A program made the translations under genes and the position numbers. From positions 481,001-545,000 of the forward strand of contig NZ_ANFY01000003.1 in assembly GCF_000331225.1 (NCBI RefSeq): DNA of 64,000 bases. Reading direction: 5' to 3'. Below are positions 1 through 8,756 of the stretch, one piece after another. This DNA comes from Sandarakinorhabdus sp. AAP62. Its GTDB lineage: Bacteria; Pseudomonadota; Alphaproteobacteria; Sphingomonadales; Sphingomonadaceae. The notes beneath the pieces are model-generated. The model had not been told where the DNA came from. It searched no databases and saw nothing but the letters and a program-made list of their open reading frames with translations. How positions within the stretch are numbered: position 1 is the first letter of the stretch; every line of letters begins with the position of its first letter.

Positions 1-526
1 GGCTTGATGACTGCAGGCCGCCCTTGGAGGCCTCGCCGCCATAATCATCGGCGCACAGGAAGACGATGTAGCGGGCTCCGTCCCGCAGGCCGGCGGCCTT
101 CAGGACATGGGCCAGCTGCGGCCCGGTCCATTGGCCGATGGCGCTCCAGCCTTCGACGCAATCGTGGCGGGTGATCTGGGTGCGTTGGGGCAGGGCGCGC
201 AGCTGCGGGAGAGTGAGCGCGAGTTCGCGCCCGACCAGCCCGGTCACCTTCAGGCGCCAATCGGCGAAGCCGCCGGTGGAAAGCGCTTGCCATTCGGGGT
301 TGGTGGGTTCGTGGGTGCCATTGACCTTGAACACCGGCGAAATGTCGGACGCGGCGAATTCGCGGGCGAGGCCGTCGCGGCCAACAAGGCGTTGCCAGCG
401 ATAGGTCGCCTGTTCGCCGGATTCGACAATGGCCTTGGCGGTGGGATTGCGGGTGAGGGCGTCGCAGCCGGTGAGAACCAGGCTGGCGGGGGCGGCGGTG
501 AGCAGGTGGCGGCGGTGAAGCATCAT
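1..526 (-). CDS. Molybdopterin-dependent oxidoreductase lipoprotein, sulfite-oxidase fold (3' end cut off)
   Basis: Reading from an ATG at 526, the first 175 residues are visible and the rest lies beyond base 1. The N-terminus has an Arg/His start, a hydrophobic stretch and a lipobox LTGC with Cys21, so the protein is probably a periplasmic lipoprotein. The motif TRHDCVEGWSAIGQWTG is the molybdenum-ligand region of the sulfite oxidase/YedY-like family, and its Cys is the expected Mo ligand. The start overlaps the stop of the upstream cytochrome b gene as ATGA, so the two are probably co-expressed and the cytochrome is the likely electron partner. The substrate cannot be told from this fragment. 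Confidence 0.85.
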   Translation of the reverse strand, partial: MMLHRRHLLTAAPASLVLTGCDALTRNPTAKAIVESGEQATYRWQRLVGRDGLAREFAASDISPVFKVNGTHEPTNPEWQALSTGGFADWRLKVTGLVGRELALTLPQLRALPQRTQITRHDCVEGWSAIGQWTGPQLAHVLKAAGLRDGARYIVFLCADDYGGEASKGGLQSSS

Positions 527-1404
527 TTGTCGCCTGCGATGGTCATGCGGCCGGTGATCATGGCGCCAATCTGGCGGATGGGGCCGGAGAGGACGACGAG
601 CACGAGGTGAAGGACGAGGAAGCCGGCGATGCCGCTCATGGCGAGAAAGTGCGCCGAGCGGGCGGATTGGCGGCCGCCCCACAATTGATCGAGGAACGGC
701 CAGGCGGCGTCCATGCCGGGTGACATGGCGAGGCCGGTAAGGATGACGATGGGGATCAGCACCAGCGCGACGCCGGCATAGGCGAGGCGTTGCAGTACTT
801 CGTAGGAGAGGGCGGCTTCGCCCTTGGGGAAGTTCAATTTCGCGTGTTCGACGATGTCGTGCCACAGGTGGGCAGGCGCCAGCTGGCGGCGGCTGGGCAG
901 GATCTCGCGCCACAGCCGGCCGGAGATGAAGCCGTGCAGCAACCAGGCCAGGCCATTGAGGATCAGCACCCACGCGGCGAAGAAATGCCAGGTGCGCGCC
1001 GTGGCGAGGTCGCGCATGGCGGGCAGCGTGGCCCAGTGCGGGAAGGCGACGAAGTTGATGCCGCCCGTCGGCGTTCTTGAGACGCCGATGACGCCGGTGG
1101 TATCGAAACGCGTGCCGGCGATCTCGATCCAGCCGTTGGGGTTGCGCCATGGCGGCGAGGCACCGGTTTCCAGCCAGACCCGCTCGCGCTGGTCCACCGA
1201 GCCGGCATTGCCCCAATAGAGCCGCGGGTGGGCGCCGAAGATGTTGAGCCCGGTCATCAGCAGGATGATGATGGCCAGCGCGTTGGTCCAGTGGGTAAGG
1301 CGCACCATGAGGCGATGGCGCAGCACGCGGCGGGCCATCGGGCGCGGCGCGGCGGCAGGCGGTGCGGGTGCCGATGGATCGGCAGAAGGGGATGCTTCGG
1401 ACAT
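523..1404 (-). CDS. Cytochrome b561-type membrane subunit (cytochrome b/b6 domain)
   Basis: 293 residues. After a Pro/Ala-rich cytoplasmic N-terminus comes RLTHWTNALAIIILLMTG, the first helix of Ni/Fe-hydrogenase-type b561 proteins, with a probable haem-ligand His. Further helices carry His residues at ARTWHFFAAWVLILNG and HFLAMSGIAGFLVLHL, which suits a four-helix dihaem protein. A polar insert with several Trp lies between the first two helices. The gene ends in a 4-base overlap with the molybdopterin oxidoreductase, so it probably passes electrons between quinone and that enzyme. It diverges from the CorA-type gene. Confidence 0.85.
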   Translation of the reverse strand: MSEASPSADPSAPAPPAAAPRPMARRVLRHRLMVRLTHWTNALAIIILLMTGLNIFGAHPRLYWGNAGSVDQRERVWLETGASPPWRNPNGWIEIAGTRFDTTGVIGVSRTPTGGINFVAFPHWATLPAMRDLATARTWHFFAAWVLILNGLAWLLHGFISGRLWREILPSRRQLAPAHLWHDIVEHAKLNFPKGEAALSYEVLQRLAYAGVALVLIPIVILTGLAMSPGMDAAWPFLDQLWGGRQSARSAHFLAMSGIAGFLVLHLVLVVLSGPIRQIGAMITGRMTIAGDK

Positions 1405-1482
1405 AGTTTCCCAAGGTGATTCGGGCGGGAATGCCGGCAGGTTACACGCGCGCCGGGGGTGGCAAAGATTTTAAATGTCGCC

Positions 1483-2469
1483 ATGATGAGGGCGATGCTG
1501 ACCATCTATTCCGCCACCGGCCACCAGATGATCAATGCCGGCGACCAGTTGCCGGCCGAGGCGGTGTGGATCGACCTGCGCAACCCGACACCGGCGGAGG
1601 AACAGCTGGTCGAGCAGACGCTGGGCTTTGGCGTTCCGACCGCCGACGACATGGCCGAGATCGAGACCTCCAGTCGGCTGTATATCGACAATGGCGCCAT
1701 CGTGATGACGGCAACGCTGGCCACGGGCCTGATCACCGAAACGCCGGAAACGGTGCCGGTCAGCTTTGTGCTGGGCCGGCATCACCTGGTGACGGTGCGC
1801 TATGCCGAGATCAGGAGCTTTGATCGCTATGCGGCGCAGTTGCAGCGCATGCCGGGCCAGTGTGCCAGCCCCGGCATGGCGCTGATGGGGCTGATCGATG
1901 CGATTGTCGATCGGCTGGCCGACGGGCTGGAACATGTTGGCCGTGAAGTGGACCAGATCAGCCGCGCGGCCTTTCGGCGGGCCGAGGCTGGTGCCCGTGG
2001 CCGCCAGCAGCGGCGATCGAACCTGGCGTTGCAGGCGCTGCTCACCCGGCTGGGTGCGGCGCAGGACGGGCTGAGCAAGGCGCGCGAATCGGTGGTGTCG
2101 CTGACCCGGGCGCTGTCGTTCCTGCAGTTCGCCGCGCCGAAGGATGCGGGCCTGGCTGCCCAGATCAAGACGCAGGTGCGCGATCTCGCCAGTCTTGCTG
2201 ATCAGGCCAGTTTCATCGGCAGCAATCTCACTTTCCTGCTCGATGCAACGCTGGGCCTGATCTCCATCGAGCAGACGGCGGTGCAGAAGATTTTCTCGGT
2301 GGCCAGCATCGTGTTTCTGCCGCCCACGCTGGTGGCTGGCGTTTATGGCATGAACTTTGATCATATGCCCGAACTGGGCTGGATGCTGGGCTATCCGATG
2401 GCGCTGGGCATCATGCTGGCGGTGGCCGTGCTGCCCTATGCGATCTTCCGCTGGCGGGGCTGGCTGTAA
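1483..2469 (+). CDS. corA: CorA-family divalent metal ion transporter
   Basis: About 328 residues. The C-terminus has two membrane segments joined by the signature GMN in VYGMNFDHMPELGW, which defines the CorA/Mrs2/Alr1 pore. The long N-terminal part is a cytoplasmic alpha/beta domain followed by helices, as in CorA. The residues after GMN (FDHMPEL) match Mg2+/Co2+ CorA proteins better than ZntB. In-frame start candidates are ATG at 1483, 1486 and 1495; homology begins near LTIYS, so 1495 is also plausible. The GTG at 1459 looks too early. It is a single gene divergent from the cytochrome b gene. Confidence 0.88.
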   Translation: MMRAMLTIYSATGHQMINAGDQLPAEAVWIDLRNPTPAEEQLVEQTLGFGVPTADDMAEIETSSRLYIDNGAIVMTATLATGLITETPETVPVSFVLGRHHLVTVRYAEIRSFDRYAAQLQRMPGQCASPGMALMGLIDAIVDRLADGLEHVGREVDQISRAAFRRAEAGARGRQQRRSNLALQALLTRLGAAQDGLSKARESVVSLTRALSFLQFAAPKDAGLAAQIKTQVRDLASLADQASFIGSNLTFLLDATLGLISIEQTAVQKIFSVASIVFLPPTLVAGVYGMNFDHMPELGWMLGYPMALGIMLAVAVLPYAIFRWRGWL

Positions 2470-2472
2470 GCT

Positions 2473-2838
2473 TCAGGGCGGATCGAGCGTGCAGCCATAT
2501 TCCGGATCGAAACGCGCCGTGCGCTTGGCGAGCAAGGACACGCGGGCGGTAATGGTGCGCGCTTCGGGATTGTCTTCCACCGTCACGATTTCGGTGCCCG
2601 GCTCGCGATCGGTGTCGCAACTGGCCATGTCGCGGCCGCCGACATAGCGGCACGAGCAGGTGACATGGGCGACATAGCCGACGGCAAGCCCCGCCTGCCG
2701 GCCGGTGGTGGAATAGCGCAGGCCCAGCCAGGCCCCGGCCAACAGGCAGAGCAGCAGCACCGGGCCCCAGATCAGCCATTTGCGGCGACGGGGTGCCGCA
2801 GCGGGCGGGACGGGGGCTGATGTGTCACTTGCCAGCAT
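2473..2838 (-). CDS. Small single-pass membrane protein of unknown function
   Basis: 121 residues. A Pro/Ala segment and an Arg/Lys cluster (RRRK) precede one membrane helix at about residues 21-40. The periplasmic part contains YVAHVTCSCRYVGGRD and later Cys residues (SCDTD, YGCTL), so disulfides or metal binding are possible. I do not recognise a named family with certainty. The start is only 18 bases from the start of the divergent serine hydrolase, which leaves little room for promoters. The longer upstream reading frame in the same phase is antisense to the hydrolase and is not counted. Confidence 0.6.
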   Translation of the reverse strand: MLASDTSAPVPPAAAPRRRKWLIWGPVLLLCLLAGAWLGLRYSTTGRQAGLAVGYVAHVTCSCRYVGGRDMASCDTDREPGTEIVTVEDNPEARTITARVSLLAKRTARFDPEYGCTLDPP

Positions 2839-2856
2839 GGGGGCAGGGCCTTTAGC

Positions 2857-3960
2857 GTGAAATTGATGACAAGGTGGAGAAACATCGCGGCAGCCGCAAG
2901 CCTGTTGCTCGCTGCAGGCGGCGCTGCGGCGCAACCGGCGCGTGCGACGGCGGCGATTCCGGCTGCGGTGCCGGCGTCGGCGCTGCCGGCTGCCGATGCC
3001 TTCTTCACCACCCCGGCCCTGGGGGAAACCCGCGCCCTGATCGTGCTGAAGGATGGCAAGCCGATCTATGAACGTTATGCCCCCGGCTATGGCCCCGGCA
3101 CGCGGTTGATCAGCTGGTCGATGGCGAAATCCATCACGTCGACGCTGATCGGTTTCCTCGTTGCCGATGGCAGGCTGGAACTGGATACGCCGGCACCGGT
3201 GCCGGAATGGCGGAAGGATGCGCGGGCGAAGATCACGTTGCGCCAGTTGCTGCACATGGCGTCGGGCGTGAAGCACGTCGAAGTCGGGCCGGCGCCCGAG
3301 AAATCCGACACCAACCGGGCGCTGTTCGCCGACACCTCGGCCGATATCTACAAGGCGGCGGTGGCCGAGCCGGCCGCAGTGCCGCCGGGTACGCGCTTTG
3401 AATATAATACGCTCACCACCCACATCCTGGCGCGGATCGTTGCCGACGCGATTGCGCCGGGCGCCAAGCCGGAGGCGCGCAAGCGCGCTGTGCGGGCCTT
3501 CATCAATGATCGGCTGGCCAAGCCGGCGGGGATGGCGTCGTTGCTGTGTGAATTTGATCCGGCCGGCAATCTGTATGGCGGTTCGCTGTGCCACGCGACG
3601 GCGCGCGACTGGGCGGCGTTTGGGCAGCTTTATCTCGATGGCGGCGTGGTGGCCGGGGTACAGGTGGTGCGGCCGGATTGGGTGCGCTTCGTGCGGACGC
3701 CCTCGCCGACAAACGCCGGTTATGGCGGGCAATTCTGGCTGAATGTGAAGCCGTTTGATGGCACGGATCAAGACTTGTTCTGGCGGGCTGGCCCGGCTGA
3801 TGCCTATGCTGCGATCGGCCATCTTGGCCAATATGTGATCATGGTGCCGTCCAGGCGGCTGGTGGTGGTGCGGCTGGGCAAGACGCAGGATGATGGACTG
3901 CAGCCGGTGCGCGATGGGCTGGCCAGGCTGGTGAACGGATTCCCGGCGGTGTCGAAATGA
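2857..3960 (+). CDS. Exported serine hydrolase, beta-lactamase/6-aminohexanoate-dimer hydrolase type
   Basis: 367 residues with a signal peptide ending near AAGGAAAQPA. The catalytic SxxK is in SWSMAKSITSTLIGFL, and the Tyr motif is in RFEYNTLTTHI, the pattern of class C beta-lactamase-like and NylB-like hydrolases. The C-terminal GHLGQYVIMVP supplies the third HxG-like motif. The probable start is GTG 2857, with ATG 2866 as the alternative. The stop overlaps the next gene as ATGA, so it heads a forward operon with UPF0262 and dcd. The substrate is unknown; this fold covers esterases, amidases and peptidases. Confidence 0.85.
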   Translation: MKLMTRWRNIAAAASLLLAAGGAAAQPARATAAIPAAVPASALPAADAFFTTPALGETRALIVLKDGKPIYERYAPGYGPGTRLISWSMAKSITSTLIGFLVADGRLELDTPAPVPEWRKDARAKITLRQLLHMASGVKHVEVGPAPEKSDTNRALFADTSADIYKAAVAEPAAVPPGTRFEYNTLTTHILARIVADAIAPGAKPEARKRAVRAFINDRLAKPAGMASLLCEFDPAGNLYGGSLCHATARDWAAFGQLYLDGGVVAGVQVVRPDWVRFVRTPSPTNAGYGGQFWLNVKPFDGTDQDLFWRAGPADAYAAIGHLGQYVIMVPSRRLVVVRLGKTQDDGLQPVRDGLARLVNGFPAVSK

Positions 3961-4445
3961 GCGCTGATTACCGCCTGATCGACATCAAGCTGGATGAACG
4001 CACCATCCTGTGGCGCAACGCCGATATCGAACAGGAACGCCGCGTCGCCATCTTCGATCTGCTGGAAGGCAATGAGTTCAAGCCCATCGCCGCGGCCGAT
4101 GCCGGCCAGCACGGGCCCTATAAATTGCTGCTGGGCGTGGAAGATGGCCGGCTGGACGTGACAGTGAGCGACACGGAGGACCGGCAGGTCGATGCCTTCC
4201 AGGTGGCATTGAGCCCGTTCCGCCGCACCATCCGCGAATATTTCGCCATCTGCGACAGCTATTTCCAGGCCATCCGCAACGCCAGCCCCGGCCAGATCGA
4301 AACCATCGACATGGCGCGGCGCGGCATCCACAACGATGCCGCCGAACTGCTGAAGGAACGGCTGGAACCGCGCGCCATTGTCGATTTCGACACCGCGCGC
4401 CGGCTGTTCACCCTGATCTGCGTCCTCCATATCAAAGGCCACTGA
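3957..4445 (+). CDS. UPF0262 family protein
   Basis: 162 residues, the usual size for UPF0262, a conserved alphaproteobacterial family of unknown function. Recognisable pieces are the start [13 protein letters not shown] and the C-terminal part with [15 protein letters not shown] and [16 protein letters not shown]. There is no signal peptide or membrane helix, so it is probably cytoplasmic. It overlaps the serine hydrolase upstream by 4 bases and shares one base with dcd downstream (TGATG), which indicates translational coupling. Confidence 0.88.
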   Translation: MSADYRLIDIKLDERTILWRNADIEQERRVAIFDLLEGNEFKPIAAADAGQHGPYKLLLGVEDGRLDVTVSDTEDRQVDAFQVALSPFRRTIREYFAICDSYFQAIRNASPGQIETIDMARRGIHNDAAELLKERLEPRAIVDFDTARRLFTLICVLHIKGH

Positions 4446-4999
4446 TGTCCGTCCTGTCCGACCGCTGGATCCGCGAAACTGCCCTCAATGAAGGCATGAT
4501 CGAACCGTTCGTGGAGCGGCAGACGCGCGGGGGGTGCATCAGCTATGGCCTGTCGAGCTATGGCTATGACGCGCGTGTGGCCGACGAGTTCAAGATCTTC
4601 ACCAATGTCGATTCCGCCATCGTCGATCCCAAGGATTTCCAGGCCAACAGCTTCGTCGATCGCAAGACGGACGTGTGCGTGATCCCGCCCAACAGCTTCG
4701 CGCTGGCCCGCACGGTCGAATATTTCCGCATTCCGCGCGATGTGCTGGTGATCTGCCTGGGCAAGAGCACCTATGCCCGCTGCGGCATCATCGTGAATGT
4801 CACCCCGCTGGAGCCCGGCTGGGAAGGGCATGTCACCCTGGAATTTTCCAACACCACGCCACTGCCGGCGCGCATCTATGCCAATGAAGGCGCCTGCCAG
4901 TTCCTGTTCCTGAAGGGCAATGAGCCCTGCGAGGTCAGCTATGCCGACCGCGCCGGCAAATATATGGGCCAGCGCGGCGTGACCCTGCCCAGGCTGTAA
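4445..4999 (+). CDS. dcd: dCTP deaminase
   Basis: 184 residues, the normal length. Dcd converts dCTP to dUTP, the main route to dTMP in many Proteobacteria. Family hallmarks are [15 protein letters not shown] near the start, the substrate-binding [26 protein letters not shown] region containing the catalytic Glu, and the C-terminal [12 protein letters not shown]. It follows UPF0262 with a one-base overlap, and about 39 bases separate it from rarD. Confidence 0.96.
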   Translation: MSVLSDRWIRETALNEGMIEPFVERQTRGGCISYGLSSYGYDARVADEFKIFTNVDSAIVDPKDFQANSFVDRKTDVCVIPPNSFALARTVEYFRIPRDVLVICLGKSTYARCGIIVNVTPLEPGWEGHVTLEFSNTTPLPARIYANEGACQFLFLKGNEPCEVSYADRAGKYMGQRGVTLPRL

Positions 5000-5038
5000 G
5001 GGGTGGCGCGCTCCGTCAATGCCGGCTAACGCCGCCCG

Positions 5039-5932
5039 GTGAGCGCAACACCTTCTTCCGAAGCCCGCCTTGGCTTCTTTGCCGGCATGGGCGCCTATCT
5101 GATCTGGGGCGTGCTGCCGTTTTATCTGCGGCTGCTGCAGGGCGTGCCGGCGGCCGATGTGCTGGCGCACCGCATCCTGTGGACGGTGCTGGTGGTGGTG
5201 TTGCTGATTTCCGGGCTGAAGGGCTGGGGCCATGTGCGCGCCGCGCTGCGCCAGCCGCGCCTGCTGCTGATGCTGCTGGCATCGGCGGTGTGCATCACCA
5301 TCAACTGGGGCGTCTATACCTGGGCGATCCTGGCCGGCCACGCCATCGATACCTCGCTGGGCTATTTCATCAATCCGCTGGTGTCGGTGCTGTTTGGCGT
5401 GCTGCTGCTGGGGGAACGGCTGGGGCGGCTGCAGTGGGTCGCGGTCGGCCTCGCCGCACTGGGGGTGGCGGTGCTCACCATCGAGCGGGGTTCACTGCCG
5501 CTGGTCAGCCTCGCGCTGGCGCTGTCGTTCGGTGTCTATGGCCTGATCCGCAAGCAGGCTGCGGTGGATACGGCGACCGGCCTGTTTGTGGAAACGTTGC
5601 TGCTGGCGCCGCTGGCCACGCTGTGGATTGTCCAGACCCCAAACGGCTTTGCCGGCTGGCCACTGATGACGACCGCCACGCTGGCGCTGGGCGGGCTGGC
5701 CACCGCGGTGCCGCTGCTGCTGTTCGGTTTTGCGGCGCGGCGGCTGCCGCTCTCCACCCTTGGCCTGATGCAATATGTGGCGCCCACCATGGTGCTGCTG
5801 GAGGCGGTGCTGTTGTTCGGCGAGGTGCTGGATCCGGCGCGGCTGGCGGCGTTCTGCTGCATCTGGGCGGGCCTTGCCGTTTATACGTTTTCCCTGCGGC
5901 GGCCAGTGGCGCAACCCGCGCAACCACGCTAA
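5039..5932 (+). CDS. rarD: EamA-family membrane transporter RarD
   Basis: 297 residues with ten predicted hydrophobic segments in two repeated halves, as in the drug/metabolite transporter superfamily. The first segment, GMGAYLIWGVLPFYLRLLQ, is the characteristic RarD start, and HRILWTVLVVVLLI follows. The second half contains QYVAPTMVLLEAVLLFGE, the standard C-terminal EamA signature. The likely start is GTG 5039. RarD homologues are often linked to chloramphenicol tolerance, but the real substrate is not established. It sits 9 bases before murA. Confidence 0.88.
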   Translation: MSATPSSEARLGFFAGMGAYLIWGVLPFYLRLLQGVPAADVLAHRILWTVLVVVLLISGLKGWGHVRAALRQPRLLLMLLASAVCITINWGVYTWAILAGHAIDTSLGYFINPLVSVLFGVLLLGERLGRLQWVAVGLAALGVAVLTIERGSLPLVSLALALSFGVYGLIRKQAAVDTATGLFVETLLLAPLATLWIVQTPNGFAGWPLMTTATLALGGLATAVPLLLFGFAARRLPLSTLGLMQYVAPTMVLLEAVLLFGEVLDPARLAAFCCIWAGLAVYTFSLRRPVAQPAQPR

Positions 5933-5941
5933 ACCCGGCGT

Positions 5942-7225
5942 ATGGACAAGATCGTCATCCGCGGTGGCCGCCGCCTCAAGGGCCGCATCCAGATTTCCGG
6001 TGCCAAGAACGCTGCGCTTACGCTTATGCCGTGCGCGCTGCTCACCGATGAGCCGTTGACGCTCAGGAACCTGCCGCGGCTCGCTGATATCGATACGTTC
6101 GGCCACCTGCTCAACAATCACGGCCTTTCGACCACCATCGAAGGCACCAGCCCCGATGAATTCGGCCGCGTGATGACGGTGCGGGCCAACCGCATCACCT
6201 CGACGCTCGCCCCCTACGACATCGTGCGCAAGATGCGCGCCTCCATCCTCGTCCTCGGTCCGCTGCTGGCCCGTGCTGGCGAAGCCACCGTGTCGCTGCC
6301 CGGTGGCTGCGCCATCGGCAACCGCCCGATCGATCTTCACCTGAAGGCGCTGGAGCATCTGGGCGCCAATATCGAACTGGCATCTGGCTATGTGAAGGCG
6401 ACGGCCCCCATGGGCGGGCTGCCGGGCGGGCGCTACGTGTTCCCGATCGTTTCGGTGGGCGCGACCGAAAACGCCGTGATGACGGCGGTGCTGTGCAAGG
6501 GCACCTCCGTGCTGGAAAATGTCGCGCGCGAGCCGGAGATTGTCGATCTGTGCAACTGCCTGGTTGCCATGGGCGCCAGGATCGCCGGGATAGGCACCGA
6601 GAAGCTGACCATCACCGGCGTGAAGGAACTGCACGGCGCCACCTATGCCGTGATGCCTGATCGCATCGAGGCCGGCTCCTATGCCTGCGCGGCCGCCATT
6701 GCCGGCGGCGAGGTCGAACTGGTCGGCGCGTCGGCCGAGGATCTGGGCGTGACGCTGGACATGCTGCACGAAGCAGGCGTGGAAACCCAAGAGACGCCGG
6801 ACGGCATCATCGTGCGCCGCCATGGCGAAATGAAAGGCATCAATGTTTCGACCGCGCCCTATCCGGGCTTTGCCACCGACATGCAGGCGCAGTTCATGGC
6901 GATGCTCACCGTGGCCGATGGCGCGTCGCTGCTGACCGAGACGATCTTTGAAAACCGTTTCATGCACGTGCCGGAACTGGCGCGCATGGGGGCGGATATC
7001 ACCGTGCGCGGCCGCAGCGCCATCGTGCGCGGCGTGCCGAAACTGAACGGCGCCGAAGTGATGGCGACCGATCTGCGCGCTTCGATGAGCCTGGTGCTGG
7101 CCGGGCTGGCGGCGGAAGGCGAAACCACGGTCAGCCGCGTCTATCATCTCGATCGCGGCTATGAGCGGCTGGAAGAGAAGCTTCAGGCCGTGGGCGCGGA
7201 TATCGAGCGGGTCGGGGATGGCTAA
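5942..7225 (+). CDS. murA: UDP-N-acetylglucosamine 1-carboxyvinyltransferase (MurA)
   Basis: 427 residues, full length. MurA transfers enolpyruvate from PEP to UDP-GlcNAc, the first committed step of peptidoglycan synthesis, in the cytoplasm. Visible hallmarks are the N-terminal [19 protein letters not shown] with its active-site Lys-Asn, and [14 protein letters not shown] containing the catalytic Cys that fosfomycin alkylates. The C-terminal [13 protein letters not shown] is also typical. The end overlaps the start of the DUF2948 gene by 8 bases, an arrangement common in alphaproteobacteria. Confidence 0.97.
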   Translation: MDKIVIRGGRRLKGRIQISGAKNAALTLMPCALLTDEPLTLRNLPRLADIDTFGHLLNNHGLSTTIEGTSPDEFGRVMTVRANRITSTLAPYDIVRKMRASILVLGPLLARAGEATVSLPGGCAIGNRPIDLHLKALEHLGANIELASGYVKATAPMGGLPGGRYVFPIVSVGATENAVMTAVLCKGTSVLENVAREPEIVDLCNCLVAMGARIAGIGTEKLTITGVKELHGATYAVMPDRIEAGSYACAAAIAGGEVELVGASAEDLGVTLDMLHEAGVETQETPDGIIVRRHGEMKGINVSTAPYPGFATDMQAQFMAMLTVADGASLLTETIFENRFMHVPELARMGADITVRGRSAIVRGVPKLNGAEVMATDLRASMSLVLAGLAAEGETTVSRVYHLDRGYERLEEKLQAVGADIERVGDG

Positions 7226-7613
7226 GCTCGCCCTGCTGGGCCAGGAACCGGGTGATATCGAGACTTTCTCGGCGCTGCTGCAGGATGCGACGCTGCGGCT
7301 GGCCGATATTGGCTATGACCGCAAGGCGCGGCGGCTGGCGCTGTTGATCAACCGCTATCGCCGCGAAGTGGCGGCACCGTCGCGTATCCGCTGTGCGCTG
7401 CGGGTGGAGACGGTGGACGCGGTGCAGCGCGCCGGCTGGCCGAATGATCCTGAAGCGGTGACCGTGATCCTCTCGCTGGCACAGGACGGCGACTGGCTGG
7501 TGATCACCTGTGCCGCTGGCATTGCCATCCGCGCGCGGGTGGAGGTGATCGAGCTGGTGCTGGAGGACATGGGCGAGGCGTGGGCGACGACGCGGGTGCC
7601 GAGCCACGATTGA
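7218..7613 (+). CDS. DUF2948 family protein
   Basis: 131 residues from ATG 7218 ([11 protein letters not shown]). The longer upstream in-frame reading lies inside murA and is not used. The sequence matches DUF2948, a small alphaproteobacterial family of unknown function usually found directly after murA. Typical pieces are the [20 protein letters not shown] region and the acidic C-terminal [11 protein letters not shown]. No signal peptide or catalytic motif is apparent. The 8-base overlap with murA suggests co-expression. It is the last gene of the forward run. Confidence 0.82.
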   Translation: MAKLALLGQEPGDIETFSALLQDATLRLADIGYDRKARRLALLINRYRREVAAPSRIRCALRVETVDAVQRAGWPNDPEAVTVILSLAQDGDWLVITCAAGIAIRARVEVIELVLEDMGEAWATTRVPSHD

Positions 7614-7659
7614 TGCTGCCTTTGCGACAAGCTCGGCATGAGCGGGTTTTGGCTTGCAG

Positions 7660-8163
7660 TCAGTTTGCGCGTTTTCCCCGCCGCCCAACCACGCCAAGCA
7701 CAAACGTCGCCACCACCGCCTTCACGCCTGCGCCCGGCAACAACACTGCCAGCGCCGCGACATCGCCGCCGCGCAGGGTGATGAACGCCCCGCCCAAGGC
7801 CAGCAGCAGCGCGTGGGCGGCCAGCATAAGCACCAGCGTCTGGCGCCAGTTCCAGCCAGTCTGCCAACGCATCGCCAGCCGTGCGGCGAGCGGCAGCGCC
7901 ACGATGAAGCCGGCGCTGAAACCGCCCATCGCCAGCAAGCCGCCCTTCATGCCCGAAAGCACCGGCAGGCCCAGCGCCGCCAGCAGCAACCAGCCGAGCA
8001 CGCCGATCACACCCGCGCCACCTGCCAGCGCGCCGGCCAGGCAGACGATCAGCGATTGCAGGGTGATGGGAACAGGCCCCAGATCAAGCGACAGCGGCGC
8101 GGCAAGGCACAGGGCAAGGGTGGTAAGCAGGCCGCCCCAGAGCGGCGAAACAGCACGTGCCAT
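7660..8163 (-). CDS. bioY: Biotin transporter BioY
   Basis: 167 residues, mostly hydrophobic, with about six membrane segments. The signature LGPVPITLQSLIVCLAGALAG near residues 28-48 and the GLPVLSGMKGG region identify BioY, the substrate-binding S component of ECF-type biotin transporters. No bioM or bioN is nearby, so it may work alone or with a shared module. It starts inside the ccmE stop (TGATG), so it is transcribed with the cytochrome c maturation genes, an odd pairing because ccmF normally follows ccmE. Confidence 0.87.
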   Translation of the reverse strand: MARAVSPLWGGLLTTLALCLAAPLSLDLGPVPITLQSLIVCLAGALAGGAGVIGVLGWLLLAALGLPVLSGMKGGLLAMGGFSAGFIVALPLAARLAMRWQTGWNWRQTLVLMLAAHALLLALGGAFITLRGGDVAALAVLLPGAGVKAVVATFVLGVVGRRGKRAN

Positions 8164-8597
8164 CAGTTGCCGGCGGTCACCGCGCCGGTCTTCTTCATGG
8201 CACCGGCCACTTCGGGCGGCATGTATTTCTCGTCATGCTTGGCCAGGATGGTCTCGGCGGTGAAGGTGCCGGTGGCGGGATCGATCCTGCCTTCGGCGAT
8301 CACGCCCTGGCCTTCGCGGAACAGATCGGGGAGGATGCCGGTGTAGGTGACGGGCACGGTTTTCGCCATGTCGGTCACCACGAAACGAATGGTCTCGCCG
8401 TCGCGCTGGATCGAGCCCTTTTCGACCATGCCGCCCAAGCGGATGGCGTCGGTGGGGGCCGGTCCTGTGGCAAGATCGGACGGGGCATAGAAATAGGTCG
8501 CCTTCTCGCCCAGCGTCGAAAACGCCAGCACGCCGGCGCCGCCGAGCGCGGTGAGCGCGCCGACCACCAGCCACAGGCGTTGATGTTTGGCCTTCAT
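8163..8597 (-). CDS. ccmE: Cytochrome c maturation haem chaperone CcmE
   Basis: 144 residues. CcmE receives haem from CcmC covalently on a His and hands it to the CcmF/H lyase in the periplasm. One N-terminal membrane anchor (residues about 8-27) is followed by a beta-barrel domain with IRLGGMVEKGSI. The C-terminal LAKHDEKYMPPE carries the haem-binding His121 and Tyr125 of the HxxxY motif. It overlaps ccmD by ATGA and bioY by one base, so the four genes ccmC-D-E-bioY form one reverse operon. Confidence 0.96.
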   Translation of the reverse strand: MKAKHQRLWLVVGALTALGGAGVLAFSTLGEKATYFYAPSDLATGPAPTDAIRLGGMVEKGSIQRDGETIRFVVTDMAKTVPVTYTGILPDLFREGQGVIAEGRIDPATGTFTAETILAKHDEKYMPPEVAGAMKKTGAVTAGN

Positions 8598-8746
8598 TTG
8601 CGCTTCACCTCATCAGCCCTTTTCTCGGCGCTGCGCATCGAGATGTAGGCCCACGCCAGCAGGCCAACAAGCCCGACCAGCGTGATGGCATAGGCCGGCC
8701 AGATGAAATTGGCCCACAGATCGGGGCGGGTCACAACGCCGTTCAT
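8594..8746 (-). CDS. ccmD: Haem exporter protein CcmD
   Basis: A 50-residue protein from ATG 8746: one membrane helix (FIWPAYAITLVGLVGLLAWAYI) followed by a Lys/Arg-rich tail ending EKRADEVKRK. This size, topology and position between ccmC and ccmE are typical of CcmD, which helps release holo-CcmE from the CcmAB-C complex. The stop overlaps ccmE as ATGA, and the ccmC stop is 10 bases upstream. Confidence 0.9.
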   Translation of the reverse strand: MNGVVTRPDLWANFIWPAYAITLVGLVGLLAWAYISMRSAEKRADEVKRK

Positions 8747-8756
8747 GCCCCAATCC

